Assembly: GCA_943331855.1 (NCBI GenBank)
Contig: CALQNE010000052.1
Location: 1-15,738, forward strand
Reading direction: 5' to 3'
DNA from: Bordetella parapertussis
GTDB taxonomy: Bacteria > Pseudomonadota > Gammaproteobacteria > Burkholderiales > Burkholderiaceae_B
DNA length: 15,738 bases
Below the pieces are notes generated by a model. The model was not told the DNA's origin. It was given only the letters and a program-made list of their open reading frames with translations, and ran no database searches. The translations under genes were made by a program, and so were the position numbers. This document shows, one piece after another, positions 6,092-14,491 of the stretch (position 1 is its first letter; every line of letters starts with the position of its first letter).

Positions 6092-6133
6092 ACTCAGCCT
6101 ACAAGAATAAGAATCTTTTCTTATAAGCTGAGT
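6092..6133. other. Two-part stem-loop between the acyl-CoA dehydrogenase and peroxiredoxin genes
   Basis: An outer stem ACTCAGC (6092-6098) / GCTGAGT (6127-6133) encloses an inner perfect 7-bp stem ATAAGAA (6107-6113) / TTCTTAT (6118-6124) with a TCTT loop. It begins 4 bases past the acyl-CoA dehydrogenase stop on the minus strand. It may act as a terminator or mRNA 3'-end stabiliser, although the U-tract after the outer stem is poor, or it may belong to the peroxiredoxin leader. A further small stem, AGCCC/GGGCT, is at 6073-6087. Confidence 0.45.
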
Positions 6134-6136
6134 GAA

Positions 6137-7966
6137 TTACACCACCAGATCCGAACGCCCCAACACCTCGTCCAGCACAATTCCTTGATATAACGCAAGG
6201 TTTAGTGCCTGCACCCGCGGCAAGATCGAACCCGCATAGAACACTGCTGTCGCAAATTTATTATCCGTAAAAGGGGTCGCACTTGCTTGGCGTTGCGCGG
6301 CGCTGCATACCAGTGCCGCACGCGCAAGATGCCAGCCCCCCAGGACATAACCCGTCAACATAAGATACGGCACGCTGCCCGCATACACCGCACGAATGTC
6401 ACTCTTGGCATAATCCAGCACATACTGCACCGCAGCTTGATACGCCTCAACGCTCGTCTTTAGTCGCGCCTGGATCAGGCGCAAGCCCGGTGCATAGTGT
6501 GTCGCCGCCAACAGGCTTTCAGCCTCAAGTGCCTCAAGCGTTTGTTGCATTGAACGTGCCAGCCCCAAGGCGGTAGCACCGGCATCACGTAGGGTTTTGC
6601 GCCCAACCAAATCATTGGCCTGAATGGCTGTCGTCCCTTCGTAGATCGTCAGAATCCGTGCATCACGATAAAACTGCGCGGCACCGGTTTCTTCAATGAA
6701 ACCCATGCCCCCATGAACCTGCACGCCAAGCGAGGTGACCTCAAGCGCGCATTCGGTTGAAAACCCCTTCACAACCGGTACCAAATAATCATAGAGCGCC
6801 TGATTCGCGCGGCGCACTTCGGGGTCGGTATGTTCGATGCTTAAATCATCAGCGACTGCTGCGACGCAGGCAATCGAACGAGCCGCTTCTGTGAGCCCGC
6901 GCATCGTGGACAACATACGCTGTACATCCGGATGTTGAATAATGGGCACAGCGGCCGCTGATCCTTCAATGGCACGACTTTGCACACGGTCGCGTGCGTA
7001 CGCGCGGGCCTTTTGGGTGGCGGCCTCACTCACACCGATACCCTGCACACCTACCGCAAAGCGCGCGGCGTTCATCATAATGAACATATACTCAAGGCCG
7101 CGATTCTCTTGACCAACGAGTGTACCAATCGCACCCGCGCCAACTTCACCTTTATCGTCACCGAACAGCAAGACCGCCGTCGGGCTGCCGTGAATGCCTA
7201 ACTTGTGTTCGATCGATGCACACCAAACGTCATTACGTGCACCCAGGGTGCCATCATCATTGACCAAAACTTTGGGCACCACAAACAGCGACAAACCCTT
7301 GACGCCAGGCGGCGCATCGGCCATGCGTGCCAACACTAAATGCACAATGTTTTCAACAAGATCATGCTCACCAAACGTGATGTATATCTTTTGCCCAAAT
7401 AAACGATAGGTACCATCCGCTTGTGCGACGGCACGCGTGTTCACTAACGACAAATCAGAACCGGCCTGCGGCTCTGTCAAGTTCATGGTGCCAGTCCACT
7501 TACCCTGCACCAATGCTTCGATATAAAGCTTTTGCTGTTTGTCCGAACCCGATAAAAGCAGCGCCTCAATCACGCCATCCGTTAGCAAAGGGCCTAGTGA
7601 AAATGCGACATTCGCTGCAAAGAGATTTTCTGTCGTCGCAGTTGCCAATAGTTTCGGCAGCCCTTGCCCACCCCATTTTTCAGGATGGCGCAGACCTTGC
7701 CAACCACCCTCTACAAATTGTTTAAAAGCGAGTTGAAACGAGGCGGGCATCGTCACCACGCCGTTTTTATAAGCAGGCGGATGCTGGTCGCCATCCCAGT
7801 TGGTTGGCGCCACAACTTCAGCCGTGAACTTAGCGTTCTCTTGAAGAACCGCCTCAATCAAATCAGGCTCAAGCGCAGAAAAGGCGTTTAGCTTTAACAG
7901 CTCAGCCGAGCCCGCGATATGTTCGAACACAAAACGAAAATCATCAACAGGTGCGCGATAGGTCAT
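6137..7966 (-). CDS. Acyl-CoA dehydrogenase, long (about 600 aa) DmdC-like form
   Basis: This 609-residue FAD enzyme oxidises an acyl-CoA to the 2-enoyl-CoA and hands the electrons to ETF, which is encoded just upstream. Landmarks are the flavin/substrate segment MNLTEPQAGSDLS, the region with KLGIHGSPT, and the catalytic base Glu443 in LTIYEGTTAIQANDLVGRK. The DLVGRK string and the extra C-terminal domain of about 130 residues mark the long subgroup that includes 3-methylmercaptopropionyl-CoA dehydrogenase (DmdC). Sequence alone does not fix the chain length or substrate, and DmdC-like genes far outnumber true DMSP degraders. I chose ATG 7966 (MTYRAPVDDFRF, the family's usual beginning). The longer frame starts at a TTG at 7996 that lies in the U-tract of a terminator. 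No strong Shine-Dalgarno is seen (GAG about 9 bases upstream). Confidence 0.9.
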   Translation of the reverse strand: MTYRAPVDDFRFVFEHIAGSAELLKLNAFSALEPDLIEAVLQENAKFTAEVVAPTNWDGDQHPPAYKNGVVTMPASFQLAFKQFVEGGWQGLRHPEKWGGQGLPKLLATATTENLFAANVAFSLGPLLTDGVIEALLLSGSDKQQKLYIEALVQGKWTGTMNLTEPQAGSDLSLVNTRAVAQADGTYRLFGQKIYITFGEHDLVENIVHLVLARMADAPPGVKGLSLFVVPKVLVNDDGTLGARNDVWCASIEHKLGIHGSPTAVLLFGDDKGEVGAGAIGTLVGQENRGLEYMFIMMNAARFAVGVQGIGVSEAATQKARAYARDRVQSRAIEGSAAAVPIIQHPDVQRMLSTMRGLTEAARSIACVAAVADDLSIEHTDPEVRRANQALYDYLVPVVKGFSTECALEVTSLGVQVHGGMGFIEETGAAQFYRDARILTIYEGTTAIQANDLVGRKTLRDAGATALGLARSMQQTLEALEAESLLAATHYAPGLRLIQARLKTSVEAYQAAVQYVLDYAKSDIRAVYAGSVPYLMLTGYVLGGWHLARAALVCSAAQRQASATPFTDNKFATAVFYAGSILPRVQALNLALYQGIVLDEVLGRSDLVV

Positions 7967-7994
7967 AAACGTGATCTCATTTGCCCAATCAAAC

Positions 7995-8021
7995 AAAAAA
8001 CCCCGTCACGAGGACGGGGTT
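7995..8021 (-). terminator. Intrinsic terminator after etfA
   Basis: On the minus strand AACCCCGTC - CTCGT - GACGGGGTT forms a 9-bp GC-rich stem (8021-8013 / 8007-7999), and the run of T at 8000-7995 gives the U-tract. It stands 29 bases past the etfA stop and only 28 bases before the acyl-CoA dehydrogenase ATG, so it separates etfBA from the dehydrogenase at the transcript level unless read through. Confidence 0.9.
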
Positions 8022-8049
8022 AGGATAGCTCGCCATACTTGAGTGAAGC

Positions 8050-8976
8050 TTACAACGCGGTGACAAGCTCAGGCACAGCCTGAAACAAATCAGCGACCAG
8101 GCCGTAATCTGCCACACCAAAAATCGGCGCTTCGGTGTCTTTATTCACCGCAACAATGACCTTTGAATCTTTCATGCCAGCCAAATGTTGAATCGCGCCC
8201 GAAATGCCAATCGCAACATACAACTGAGGCGCCACGATTTTGCCTGTTTGACCAACCTGCCAATCGTTGGGTGCATAGCCTGCATCAACGGCGGCACGCG
8301 AAGCACCCAAGGCTGCGCCAAGTTTGTCGGCAAGCGGATCTAGGATCTTAAAGTTCTCAGCGCTGCCCATGCCACGGCCGCCTGAAACGACGATACGCGC
8401 GCCTGCGAGTTCTGGACGATCGTTCTTAGCCACTTCGCGACCGATGAAGGTTGATAAGCCGGCGCCAGCTGAGGCAGTAATTGCCTCGATGGTCGCACTG
8501 CCACCCTCAGGCGCTGCATCAAAACCGGTTGTGCGCACGGTGATCACCTTCACGGCATCGCTAGACTGAACCGTTGAAATCGCATTGCCAGCGTAGATCG
8601 CACGCTGAAATGTATCGGGTGAATCTACTGCCTGAATCTCTGAGATCTGGGCAACATCTAAACAGGCTGCCACGCGCGGTGAAACGTTTTTGCCTGAAGC
8701 GGTCGCTGCAAACAAAATGTGGCTATAACCACCGGCTAAGGCCAAAACCTGTTGCGCTACGTTTTCGGCCAGGCTATCTGCCAGCTCAGGAGACTCGGCT
8801 AGCAGCACTTTTGAAACGCCTGCGATTTTTGCAGCATGCTCGGCAACTGCACGTGCATTAGCACCTGCAACCAGCACATGAATATCACCACCAATTTTTG
8901 TGGCTGCTGCCACAACATTATGTGTTGCACCTTTGAGTTGAACATTATCGTGTTCAGCGATGACAAGTATTGACAT
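8050..8976 (-). CDS. etfA: Electron transfer flavoprotein, alpha subunit
   Basis: This is a 308-residue FAD-binding subunit of ETF, which collects electrons from acyl-CoA and other dehydrogenases and passes them to ETF:ubiquinone oxidoreductase. The C-terminal FAD domain is clear: [16 protein letters not shown] (about 193-208), [27 protein letters not shown] (about 238-264, with the conserved QVGQTG and GISGAIQH flavin contacts) and [13 protein letters not shown] (about 274-286). The N-terminal domain ([11 protein letters not shown]...) matches family domain I. Length is usual (about 309-315). The start lies two bases after the etfB stop, and its Shine-Dalgarno (AAGGTGG) is inside the end of etfB, so the two subunits are co-translated. 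Confidence 0.96.
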   Translation of the reverse strand: MSILVIAEHDNVQLKGATHNVVAAATKIGGDIHVLVAGANARAVAEHAAKIAGVSKVLLAESPELADSLAENVAQQVLALAGGYSHILFAATASGKNVSPRVAACLDVAQISEIQAVDSPDTFQRAIYAGNAISTVQSSDAVKVITVRTTGFDAAPEGGSATIEAITASAGAGLSTFIGREVAKNDRPELAGARIVVSGGRGMGSAENFKILDPLADKLGAALGASRAAVDAGYAPNDWQVGQTGKIVAPQLYVAIGISGAIQHLAGMKDSKVIVAVNKDTEAPIFGVADYGLVADLFQAVPELVTAL

Positions 8977-8978
8977 GG

Positions 8979-9728
8979 TTACACCACCTTTGCTTCATTT
9001 TTGAGTTTGTCGACCAGGGCCGCAACGTCTTGAACTTTGATTCCAGCTGAACGCGCAGCGGGCTCAACAACTTTCAAGGTTTTAAGCCGAGGAGCCACAT
9101 CAACGCCTAACGACTCAGGCGTAACGGTATCGAGCTGTTTTTTCTTGGCCTTCATGATGTTTGGCAACGTCACGTAGCGCGGCTCGTTCAGCCGCAGATC
9201 GGTTGTGACAATTGCCGGCAGCTTAAGTTCGATTGTTTCAAGCCCGCCGTCAACTTCACGCGTGACACGCGCAACACCCTCGCCTAGTTCGATCTTGCTC
9301 GCAAACGTTGCCTGCGACCAACCCAGCAAAGCGGCAAGCATCTGACCAGTTTGATTTGAATCGTCGTCGATCGCCTGTTTGCCCAAAATGATTAAGTGAG
9401 GCTGTTCTTTTTCAGCCAGCACCTTGAGCAATTTGGCGACAGCCAGTGGCTGAAGCTCAACGTCTGTTTGCACCAAAATGCCGCGATCTGCCCCAATTGC
9501 CATGGCGGTACGTAGCGTTTCTTGGCACTGCGCCACACCACAAGACACCGCGATGACTTCAGTGGCAGCACCCTTTTCTTTTAAACGGGTCGCTTCTTCA
9601 ACCGCGATTTCGTCAAAGGGATTCATCGACATTTTGACATTTGCAATGTCAACGCCCGTCTGATCCGACTTCACGCGTACTTTGACGTTGTAGTCTACGA
9701 CGCGCTTTACAGGAACAAGCACTTTCAT
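8979..9728 (-). CDS. etfB: Electron transfer flavoprotein, beta subunit
   Basis: This is a 249-residue AMP-binding subunit of ETF, the standard length. It starts [20 protein letters not shown] and contains [11 protein letters not shown] (about 36-46), the DRGILVQTD segment and [18 protein letters not shown] (about 117-134, AMP and interface contacts). The C-terminal [14 protein letters not shown] (about 187-200) includes the recognition loop that docks partner dehydrogenases. An upstream TTG at 9782 would add 18 residues, but GGAG followed by nine bases fits the ATG at 9728 and the family begins there. It forms an operon with etfA and diverges from mltB. A possible promoter is CTGAGC (9821-9816), 17 bases, then TAGAAT (9798-9793). 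Confidence 0.95.
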   Translation of the reverse strand: MKVLVPVKRVVDYNVKVRVKSDQTGVDIANVKMSMNPFDEIAVEEATRLKEKGAATEVIAVSCGVAQCQETLRTAMAIGADRGILVQTDVELQPLAVAKLLKVLAEKEQPHLIILGKQAIDDDSNQTGQMLAALLGWSQATFASKIELGEGVARVTREVDGGLETIELKLPAIVTTDLRLNEPRYVTLPNIMKAKKKQLDTVTPESLGVDVAPRLKTLKVVEPAARSAGIKVQDVAALVDKLKNEAKVV

Positions 9729-9762
9729 CCAACGATCTCCAGATATTAAAAATACAACTAAA

Positions 9763-9821
9763 TCGGGTCTTACGCCCGACAATCAACCTTAGATTCTACC
9801 GGAACTCGCGCCCAAGCTCAG
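9763..9821 (-). promoter_or_regulatory. Possible etfB promoter and leader hairpin
   Basis: On the minus strand the -10-like TAGAAT (9798-9793, 5/6) has a weak -35 CTGAGC (9821-9816, 3/6) 17 bases upstream. The transcript would start near 9786 and soon meet a small stem TCGGG/CCCGA (9779-9775 / 9767-9763) followed by a T-rich stretch. Whether this stem regulates etfBA is not known. Confidence 0.3.
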
Positions 9822-9850
9822 GCACTAGGTATGATATCGGCTGATTTCAC

Positions 9851-9855
9851 AAGGA
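9851..9855 (+). promoter_or_regulatory. Ribosome binding site that sets the mltB start
   Basis: AAGGA lies 7 bases before ATG 9863 but only 1 base before the in-frame ATG at 9857. The second ATG is therefore the likely start. A TATGAT box at 9830-9835 could be the -10 of an mltB promoter, though no good -35 is seen. Confidence 0.65.
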
Positions 9856-9862
9856 AATGTTT

Positions 9863-11011
9863 ATGCTCGGGCAATGGCGTCTCATTCAGTTCGGTTTAAT
9901 AGCAGTGCTTTTGAGCGGGTGTGGCACCCCCTCGTCCTCAGGCAGCGCCTCGTCGGAAGCCGGAAAAGCCGTCACAGGCACTGGCACTACGAACTCGGGC
10001 AGTTCGACAACCTCAACGGGCGCTGCACCTAGCGCAGAGGGGGGAATCAAGGCTCAGACCCCTGAAGCCCGTCGTGCAGCCATGCAGCGGTTTGGCTCCG
10101 AGCTGGCCTCAAGCCGCAAACTTTCTGAATCAAACGTGCTTAAGCTAATTGACGAAGCCCGCTATAACCCTACGGTGGCTCGCATTGTCGCTCCCCCCGC
10201 TGTCGGACAACCACGGGCACCGCGTAGCTGGGCGGCCTATCGCGGGCGCGTCGTCGAACCGATTCGGATTGCCCAAGGTCAAGACTTTATGCACCAATAT
10301 GCCGCTGAGCTTGACCGTGCGACCGCGCGCTACGGCGTTCCACAAAACGTCATCGCCGCCATCATTGGTGTCGAAACTGTTTACGGTAAAAATCAAGGAA
10401 GTTTTCGCGTACTGGATTCACTCACGACGTTAGGCTTTGATTATCCCGATGCGTCGCGACCAGACCGCGCAGAGATGTTTCGCAATCAATTAGCGGACCT
10501 CATCGAGCTTGATTTAATGGGTCGCCTAGATGCCCGCACCCTTAAGGGATCGTATGCCGGAGCAATCGGAATACCGCAATTTATGCCCGGAAGCATCAAG
10601 CGCTTTGCCGTCAGCGCGAAAGGCGCCCAAGAAATCAATCTCAGCACCAATATGGCAGACGCAATTTATTCGGTCGCCAATTTTTTGGTTGAACACGGAT
10701 GGCAACGTGGCTTACCCATCTTTGTACCGCTTAAATTGCCTACCTCGGCCAACAAGTTGGTAGACGGAGGATTAAAACCCACCCTTGACTGGCCTCAATT
10801 ACAAGCAGCCGGTGCCAGACTACCACCCGGAATGAAAGACGCTTCTTGGATGCGCGTGCCTTTGGGCATCATCGATTTGCCAGAAGAAAATAGCGGCACC
10901 GTTGAGCTACGCACTGCTACACAAAACTTCTTTACCATCACGCAATACAACCGCAGCTACTTTTATGCGGCCTCGGTGGCCGATCTAGCCCAGGCCCTCA
11001 GCACACATTAA
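9863..11011 (+). CDS. mltB: Membrane-bound lytic murein transglycosylase B (lipoprotein)
   Basis: This is a 382-residue outer-membrane lipoprotein that cleaves peptidoglycan glycan strands to 1,6-anhydro-MurNAc ends. It has a short signal peptide ending in the lipobox LLSG-Cys20, then a Gly/Ser/Thr/Ala-rich linker to about residue 60, then the SLT/MltB catalytic domain. The catalytic Glu171 is in IGVETVYGKNQGSFRVLDSL, followed by the conserved YAGAIGIPQFMPGS and the NMADAIYSVANFLVEHGW segments that form the active-site cleft. The C-terminal YNRSYFYAASVADLAQAL resembles the usual MltB ending. There is no visible peptidoglycan-binding extra domain. It is divergent from etfB. Its stop overlaps the cysM stop by bases of a shared TTAA (11008-11011), with no terminator between. 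Confidence 0.93.
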   Translation: MLGQWRLIQFGLIAVLLSGCGTPSSSGSASSEAGKAVTGTGTTNSGSSTTSTGAAPSAEGGIKAQTPEARRAAMQRFGSELASSRKLSESNVLKLIDEARYNPTVARIVAPPAVGQPRAPRSWAAYRGRVVEPIRIAQGQDFMHQYAAELDRATARYGVPQNVIAAIIGVETVYGKNQGSFRVLDSLTTLGFDYPDASRPDRAEMFRNQLADLIELDLMGRLDARTLKGSYAGAIGIPQFMPGSIKRFAVSAKGAQEINLSTNMADAIYSVANFLVEHGWQRGLPIFVPLKLPTSANKLVDGGLKPTLDWPQLQAAGARLPPGMKDASWMRVPLGIIDLPEENSGTVELRTATQNFFTITQYNRSYFYAASVADLAQALSTH

Positions 11012-11922
11012 GGCTGCGGATCAAACAAACCCGTTGAAAGATACCGATCGCCTCGGTCACACACGATAAAGGCGATCGTGGCATTGCGTGCCGTTTCAGC
11101 GACGCGCAATGCTGCGACCAAGGCGCCCGCCGCCGAAACCCCTGCACAAATCCCCTCTTGAGCCGCCAAGCGTCTGGCCATCTCTTCGGCATCTTTCTGC
11201 TCGATAGATTCAAACTGATCGACCAATTTGGGATCATAAATTGCAGGCAAATAGGCTTCAGGCCATTTTCGGATGCCCGCAATTTGCGACCCCTCAGCGG
11301 GTTGCGCCCCCACAATTGTGATCGCTGGATTTTTAGACTTTAAATAGCGACTGACACCCATGATCGTACCGGTCGTACCCATGGCACTCACGAAGTGCGT
11401 AATTTCACCGCCGGTTTGTTCCCAAAGCTCTGGGCCCGTGGTGTTGAAATGTGCCAAGGGGTTATCTGGATTTGCAAACTGATCCAGCACTTTTCCTTGA
11501 CCTTCCGCCTGCATTTTGCCGGCGAGATCACGGGCAAACTCCATACCACCACCACTGGCAGGTGTCAGAATGAGTTTGGCCCCGTAGGCAGCCATTGAAG
11601 CGCGACGCTCGACAGAAAGATTATCGGGCATGATCAAAATCATTTTGTAGCCACGCATCGCTGCGGCCATGGCCAAGGCAATCCCCGTGTTACCACTGGT
11701 GGCTTCGATCAGTGTGTCACCTGGTTTGATTTCGCCCCGAGTCTCTGCCCCCAAAATCATGGCCAAGGCCGGACGATCTTTGACAGACCCCGCTGGATTG
11801 TTACCTTCAAGCTTGCCCAGCACAATGTTGCCACGCTCTTGTGCATTCTTTGAGGGCAACCTCTGCAGGCGCACAAGCGGCGTATTGCCGACAGCCTTTT
11901 CAACGCTAGGATATGTTTTCAT
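11008..11922 (-). CDS. cysM: Cysteine synthase B (O-acetylserine sulfhydrylase, CysM type)
   Basis: This 304-residue PLP enzyme makes L-cysteine from O-acetyl-L-serine and sulfide. The CysM form can also use thiosulfate. The PLP lysine is Lys48 in EGNNPAGSVKDRPA, the substrate loop is TSGNT (75-79) and the PLP-phosphate loop is GTTGT within SAMGTTGTIMG. The GNNPAGSVKDR and AEGSQIAGIR segments favour CysM over CysK, as does the length (about 300). I chose ATG 11922 (MKTYPSVEKAVGNTP, the family's normal beginning). An ATG at 11934 adds four residues and the longest frame adds 21. None has a good Shine-Dalgarno, so the exact start is unsure. It lies 40 bases after comEA on the same strand and may be co-transcribed. 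Confidence 0.93.
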   Translation of the reverse strand: MKTYPSVEKAVGNTPLVRLQRLPSKNAQERGNIVLGKLEGNNPAGSVKDRPALAMILGAETRGEIKPGDTLIEATSGNTGIALAMAAAMRGYKMILIMPDNLSVERRASMAAYGAKLILTPASGGGMEFARDLAGKMQAEGQGKVLDQFANPDNPLAHFNTTGPELWEQTGGEITHFVSAMGTTGTIMGVSRYLKSKNPAITIVGAQPAEGSQIAGIRKWPEAYLPAIYDPKLVDQFESIEQKDAEEMARRLAAQEGICAGVSAAGALVAALRVAETARNATIAFIVCDRGDRYLSTGLFDPQP

Positions 11923-11962
11923 AGCAATTATCATAACAAAGACAAGGGGTCTCAGCACAAAT

Positions 11963-12427
11963 TTAACGGTTGGTATCAGGGTCAATCGTTGGCGTCACGA
12001 GGCCCGAAGGTCGGCTGGACCCATCGCGCGTTCGTTCAGCACCTGATACCCGCAAACCAGCTGCCTGTAATGCCTGGATACGTTTAGGACCGATACCACG
12101 CACGCGGTCTGACAAATCCTCAAGTGATTCAAAGCGACCAGCGCGGTTTCTTTCTTGCACAATGATCTGGGCAGTCCGTGGCCCGACACCCCGCAAGTCT
12201 TGAAGTTGCTCCGCAGTTGCCGCATTGAGATCAAGCGCCTGCGCCGACATACTCATCCCGATCCCGGCGAGCATGCTCACTACACTCGTGCGTCGCGATA
12301 AACGCTGGCGCGCTTCAGACGCAAACGCTTGATCTGTCATCGGATCATTGTTAAATCTGTGTGACGCACCTAAGTTACTTGCAGGGCTCAAAGGGCGCGC
12401 AATAGTCGACTCAGTAAAAGGGTTCAT
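11963..12427 (-). CDS. comEA: ComEA-family helix-hairpin-helix DNA-binding protein
   Basis: This is a 154-residue exported protein with one ComEA-type (HhH)2 domain (about 64-128): LDLNAATAEQLQDLRGVG followed by GIGPKRIQALQAAGL, with the two G-x-G hairpins that grip DNA. ComEA binds incoming double-stranded DNA in the periplasm during natural transformation. The N-terminal 42 residues are polar and end in RQRLSRRTS. A hydrophobic segment, VVSMLAGIGMSMSAQA (about 49-64), follows and looks like a signal peptide cut after AQA. The long n-region with paired Arg is unusual. ATG 12427 is backed by GAGG seven bases upstream. An internal ATG at 12340 would give a normal-length signal peptide but has no Shine-Dalgarno. 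The C-terminal 25 residues are polar and probably disordered. Confidence 0.85.
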   Translation of the reverse strand: MNPFTESTIARPLSPASNLGASHRFNNDPMTDQAFASEARQRLSRRTSVVSMLAGIGMSMSAQALDLNAATAEQLQDLRGVGPRTAQIIVQERNRAGRFESLEDLSDRVRGIGPKRIQALQAAGLRVSGAERTRDGSSRPSGLVTPTIDPDTNR

Positions 12428-12554
12428 CGCTTTACCTCAAAAAGTTGACGCGAACCAGAATCAGGCAGGTTTAGCCAAATCTGTCGCGCCACTATGTTGA
12501 GGTTTTGCCTAGCTCTGGCGGGATCAGGCGTCGAGCGATATCCAGGCGTAATTC

Positions 12555-12572
12555 ACCGCTACGTTAAGCGGT
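12555..12572. other. Small hairpin across the hldD stop codon
   Basis: ACCGCT (12555-12560) and AGCGGT (12567-12572) form a 6-bp stem whose loop includes the hldD stop. There is no U-tract after it on the minus strand, so it is a poor terminator. The operon may read on into comEA, which starts 136 bases further. Confidence 0.3.
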
Positions 12573-13565
12573 CTGGGCACTCGCGCCATGTAAGGCACGG
12601 ACGTATTCAGCGACGCCCGTTTGCACATCACGCATTGGGGCTTTAAAGCCTGTCGCCCGCAACGCTGAGATATCAGCCTGGGTATAGCTTTGATAGCGAC
12701 CTTTGAGATCCTCAGGAAACGCCATGTAACGAAGCGAACCGTGTTTGACCAGCTCTTCAAGGGATAAGGGTGTTTGCCCACGCAAGGTACGCATTGTATT
12801 GACCACGGCACTGGCCACATCATTAAAGGGTTGTGCGCGACCTGTACCGCAATTAAAAATACCGGATACTTTTGGATGATCTAAAAAGTGCAGATTGACA
12901 TCGACCACATCATGCACAGAAATAAAGTCGCGCAATTGGCCACCGTCGGCATAGCCATCCCAACCACCAAACAAACGCACGTGACCTTCGTCGATGAATT
13001 GATTCATGTTGTGAAACGCAACAGAGGCCATACGACCTTTGTGTTGCTCTTGCGGACCATAGACATTGAAGTAACGCAAACCGACCACTTGTGCGGTCAA
13101 AGAATTCATACGCGCACGCAGCACCTGATCAAACAAAAACTTTGAATAGCCGTAAACATTGAGCGGCTTTTCGTTTTCGATGGTTTCACGATAATCAGAA
13201 CCTGCGCCATACACCGCAGCAGAAGAAGCGTAGATCAATGGGATTTTGTGCGTTTGGCAATATTCGAATAACTCAAGCGTCACACGATAATTGTTATCCA
13301 TCATAAATTGGCCGTTACGCTCAGTGGTGTCTGAACAAGCTCCCTGGTGAAACACGGCACGCACACCCGGCAAAAAACCATCCAGGACACCACGACGAAA
13401 CTCATCTTTATGCATGTAGTCAGAGATTTGTCCACCGACCAGGTTCACAAACTTATCGCCATCGGTCAAGTCATCGACCGCCAAAATATTGGTCAAACCG
13501 CGACGATTTAAACCGCGAATAATATTGCTACCAACAAAGCCAGCTGCCCCTGTGACCACAATCAT
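12564..13565 (-). CDS. hldD: ADP-L-glycero-D-manno-heptose 6-epimerase
   Basis: This 333-residue NADP-dependent short-chain dehydrogenase/epimerase carries out the last step of ADP-heptose synthesis, turning ADP-D-glycero-beta-D-manno-heptose into the L,D form used for the LPS inner core. It shows the Rossmann motif [10 protein letters not shown] (GxxGxxG at 6-12), the acidic cofactor patch [11 protein letters not shown], the YxxxK catalytic pair Tyr138-Lys142 in [12 protein letters not shown], and [18 protein letters not shown] with [25 protein letters not shown], segments characteristic of HldD. Length is close to the usual 310-335. It overlaps hldA by ATGA (13562-13565), showing coupled translation. 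Confidence 0.96.
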   Translation of the reverse strand: MIVVTGAAGFVGSNIIRGLNRRGLTNILAVDDLTDGDKFVNLVGGQISDYMHKDEFRRGVLDGFLPGVRAVFHQGACSDTTERNGQFMMDNNYRVTLELFEYCQTHKIPLIYASSAAVYGAGSDYRETIENEKPLNVYGYSKFLFDQVLRARMNSLTAQVVGLRYFNVYGPQEQHKGRMASVAFHNMNQFIDEGHVRLFGGWDGYADGGQLRDFISVHDVVDVNLHFLDHPKVSGIFNCGTGRAQPFNDVASAVVNTMRTLRGQTPLSLEELVKHGSLRYMAFPEDLKGRYQSYTQADISALRATGFKAPMRDVQTGVAEYVRALHGASAQTA

Positions 13566-14491
13566 GAGAGTTCTCCGGCAGTTACTGTAGAAGTACCTAG
13601 TTTACCTACGACGATCCCGCCCGCACGATTCGCCCAGCGCATCGCTTCTGGCCAAGCGACGCCCGCGGCTCGCATCACCGCCAGCGTCGCGAGTACCGTA
13701 TCACCTGCGCCCGAAACATCAAACACTTCATGGGCCTGCGCATCGACATGATCACTACCGTTTGCTGTAAAAAGTGTCATGCCCTGCTCTGAACGGGTCA
13801 CCAGCAACGCCTCGAGTTCAAGTTGATCGCGCAAGCCCTGGGCACGCTCGGCCAAATCTGCTTCGGTCGTCCAATGGCCTACCGCCTGCTGCATTTCGCC
13901 ACGATTAGGCGTCACAAGCGTCGCGCCACGATAGCGCTGATAATCACTACCCTTTGGGTCAACCAAGATCGCAATGCCTTGCATGCGCGCAAGCGTAATC
14001 AAGGCTTCAACGTGTGCAAGGGCTCCTTTGGCATAGTCAGAAAACACCACGACATCATGTTCTGCAAAAAGAGGGATCACCTGTTGCTGCAAGCTGTCGA
14101 GCAATTGAGCAGTTGGTTTTTCTTCGAAGTCGATGCGCAAGAGTTGCTGTTGGCGTCCAAGCACACGCATTTTGAGCGTGGTCGGATGCGCTGCATCTGC
14201 AATCAAATGCGCTTTAACGCCGGCCTCAGCAAGTAACTCACCAACGCGTATCGCCGCTTCATCCACACCTACCAACCCCGCGAGCGTCACCTGTGCACCC
14301 AACGCTACGGCGTTACGTGCGACGTTAGCCGCACCACCAAGTCGATCTTCGCGACGCACCACATGCACCACAGGTACCGGCGCTTCGGGAGATATGCGCT
14401 CGACCTCACCAAACCAATAACGGTCAAGCATGATGTCGCCCACCACTAATATGCGAGCCTTGGCGACTGCCTCTTTAGGAAATGTCTTCAT
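13562..14491 (-). CDS. hldA: D-glycero-beta-D-manno-heptose-7-phosphate kinase (kinase-only HldA / RfaE domain I)
   Basis: This is a 309-residue PfkB-family sugar kinase that phosphorylates heptose 7-phosphate at C1 with ATP, the second step after GmhA in ADP-heptose synthesis. Signatures are [26 protein letters not shown] (about 16-41, substrate-binding), [11 protein letters not shown] (about 50-60), [19 protein letters not shown] (about 178-196) and the anion hole with catalytic Asp264 in DVSGAGDTV. The adenylyltransferase domain fused in E. coli HldE (total about 477 residues) is absent, so a separate HldC (RfaE2) should be encoded elsewhere, as is usual in Burkholderiales. It overlaps lapB upstream and hldD downstream by ATGA each. 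Confidence 0.94.
   Translation of the reverse strand: MKTFPKEAVAKARILVVGDIMLDRYWFGEVERISPEAPVPVVHVVRREDRLGGAANVARNAVALGAQVTLAGLVGVDEAAIRVGELLAEAGVKAHLIADAAHPTTLKMRVLGRQQQLLRIDFEEKPTAQLLDSLQQQVIPLFAEHDVVVFSDYAKGALAHVEALITLARMQGIAILVDPKGSDYQRYRGATLVTPNRGEMQQAVGHWTTEADLAERAQGLRDQLELEALLVTRSEQGMTLFTANGSDHVDAQAHEVFDVSGAGDTVLATLAVMRAAGVAWPEAMRWANRAGGIVVGKLGTSTVTAGELS

Noticed and set aside
6026..6136. OxyR-type operator upstream of the peroxiredoxin
   Set aside because: Single ATAG-like elements exist, but the four-part spaced pattern is not present.
9857..9865. First of two closely spaced ATG codons as the mltB start
   Set aside because: The AAGGA ribosome binding site is only one base from it and is well spaced only for the second ATG.
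12524..12823. A 99-codon minus-strand frame at the end of hldD
   Set aside because: It lies almost wholly inside hldD in another frame and has a composition typical of shadow frames.
13562..14491. hldA as a truncated hldE lacking its second domain by mutation
   Set aside because: The kinase domain is complete and ends in an ATGA overlap with hldD. Separate kinase and adenylyltransferase genes are normal in Burkholderiales.
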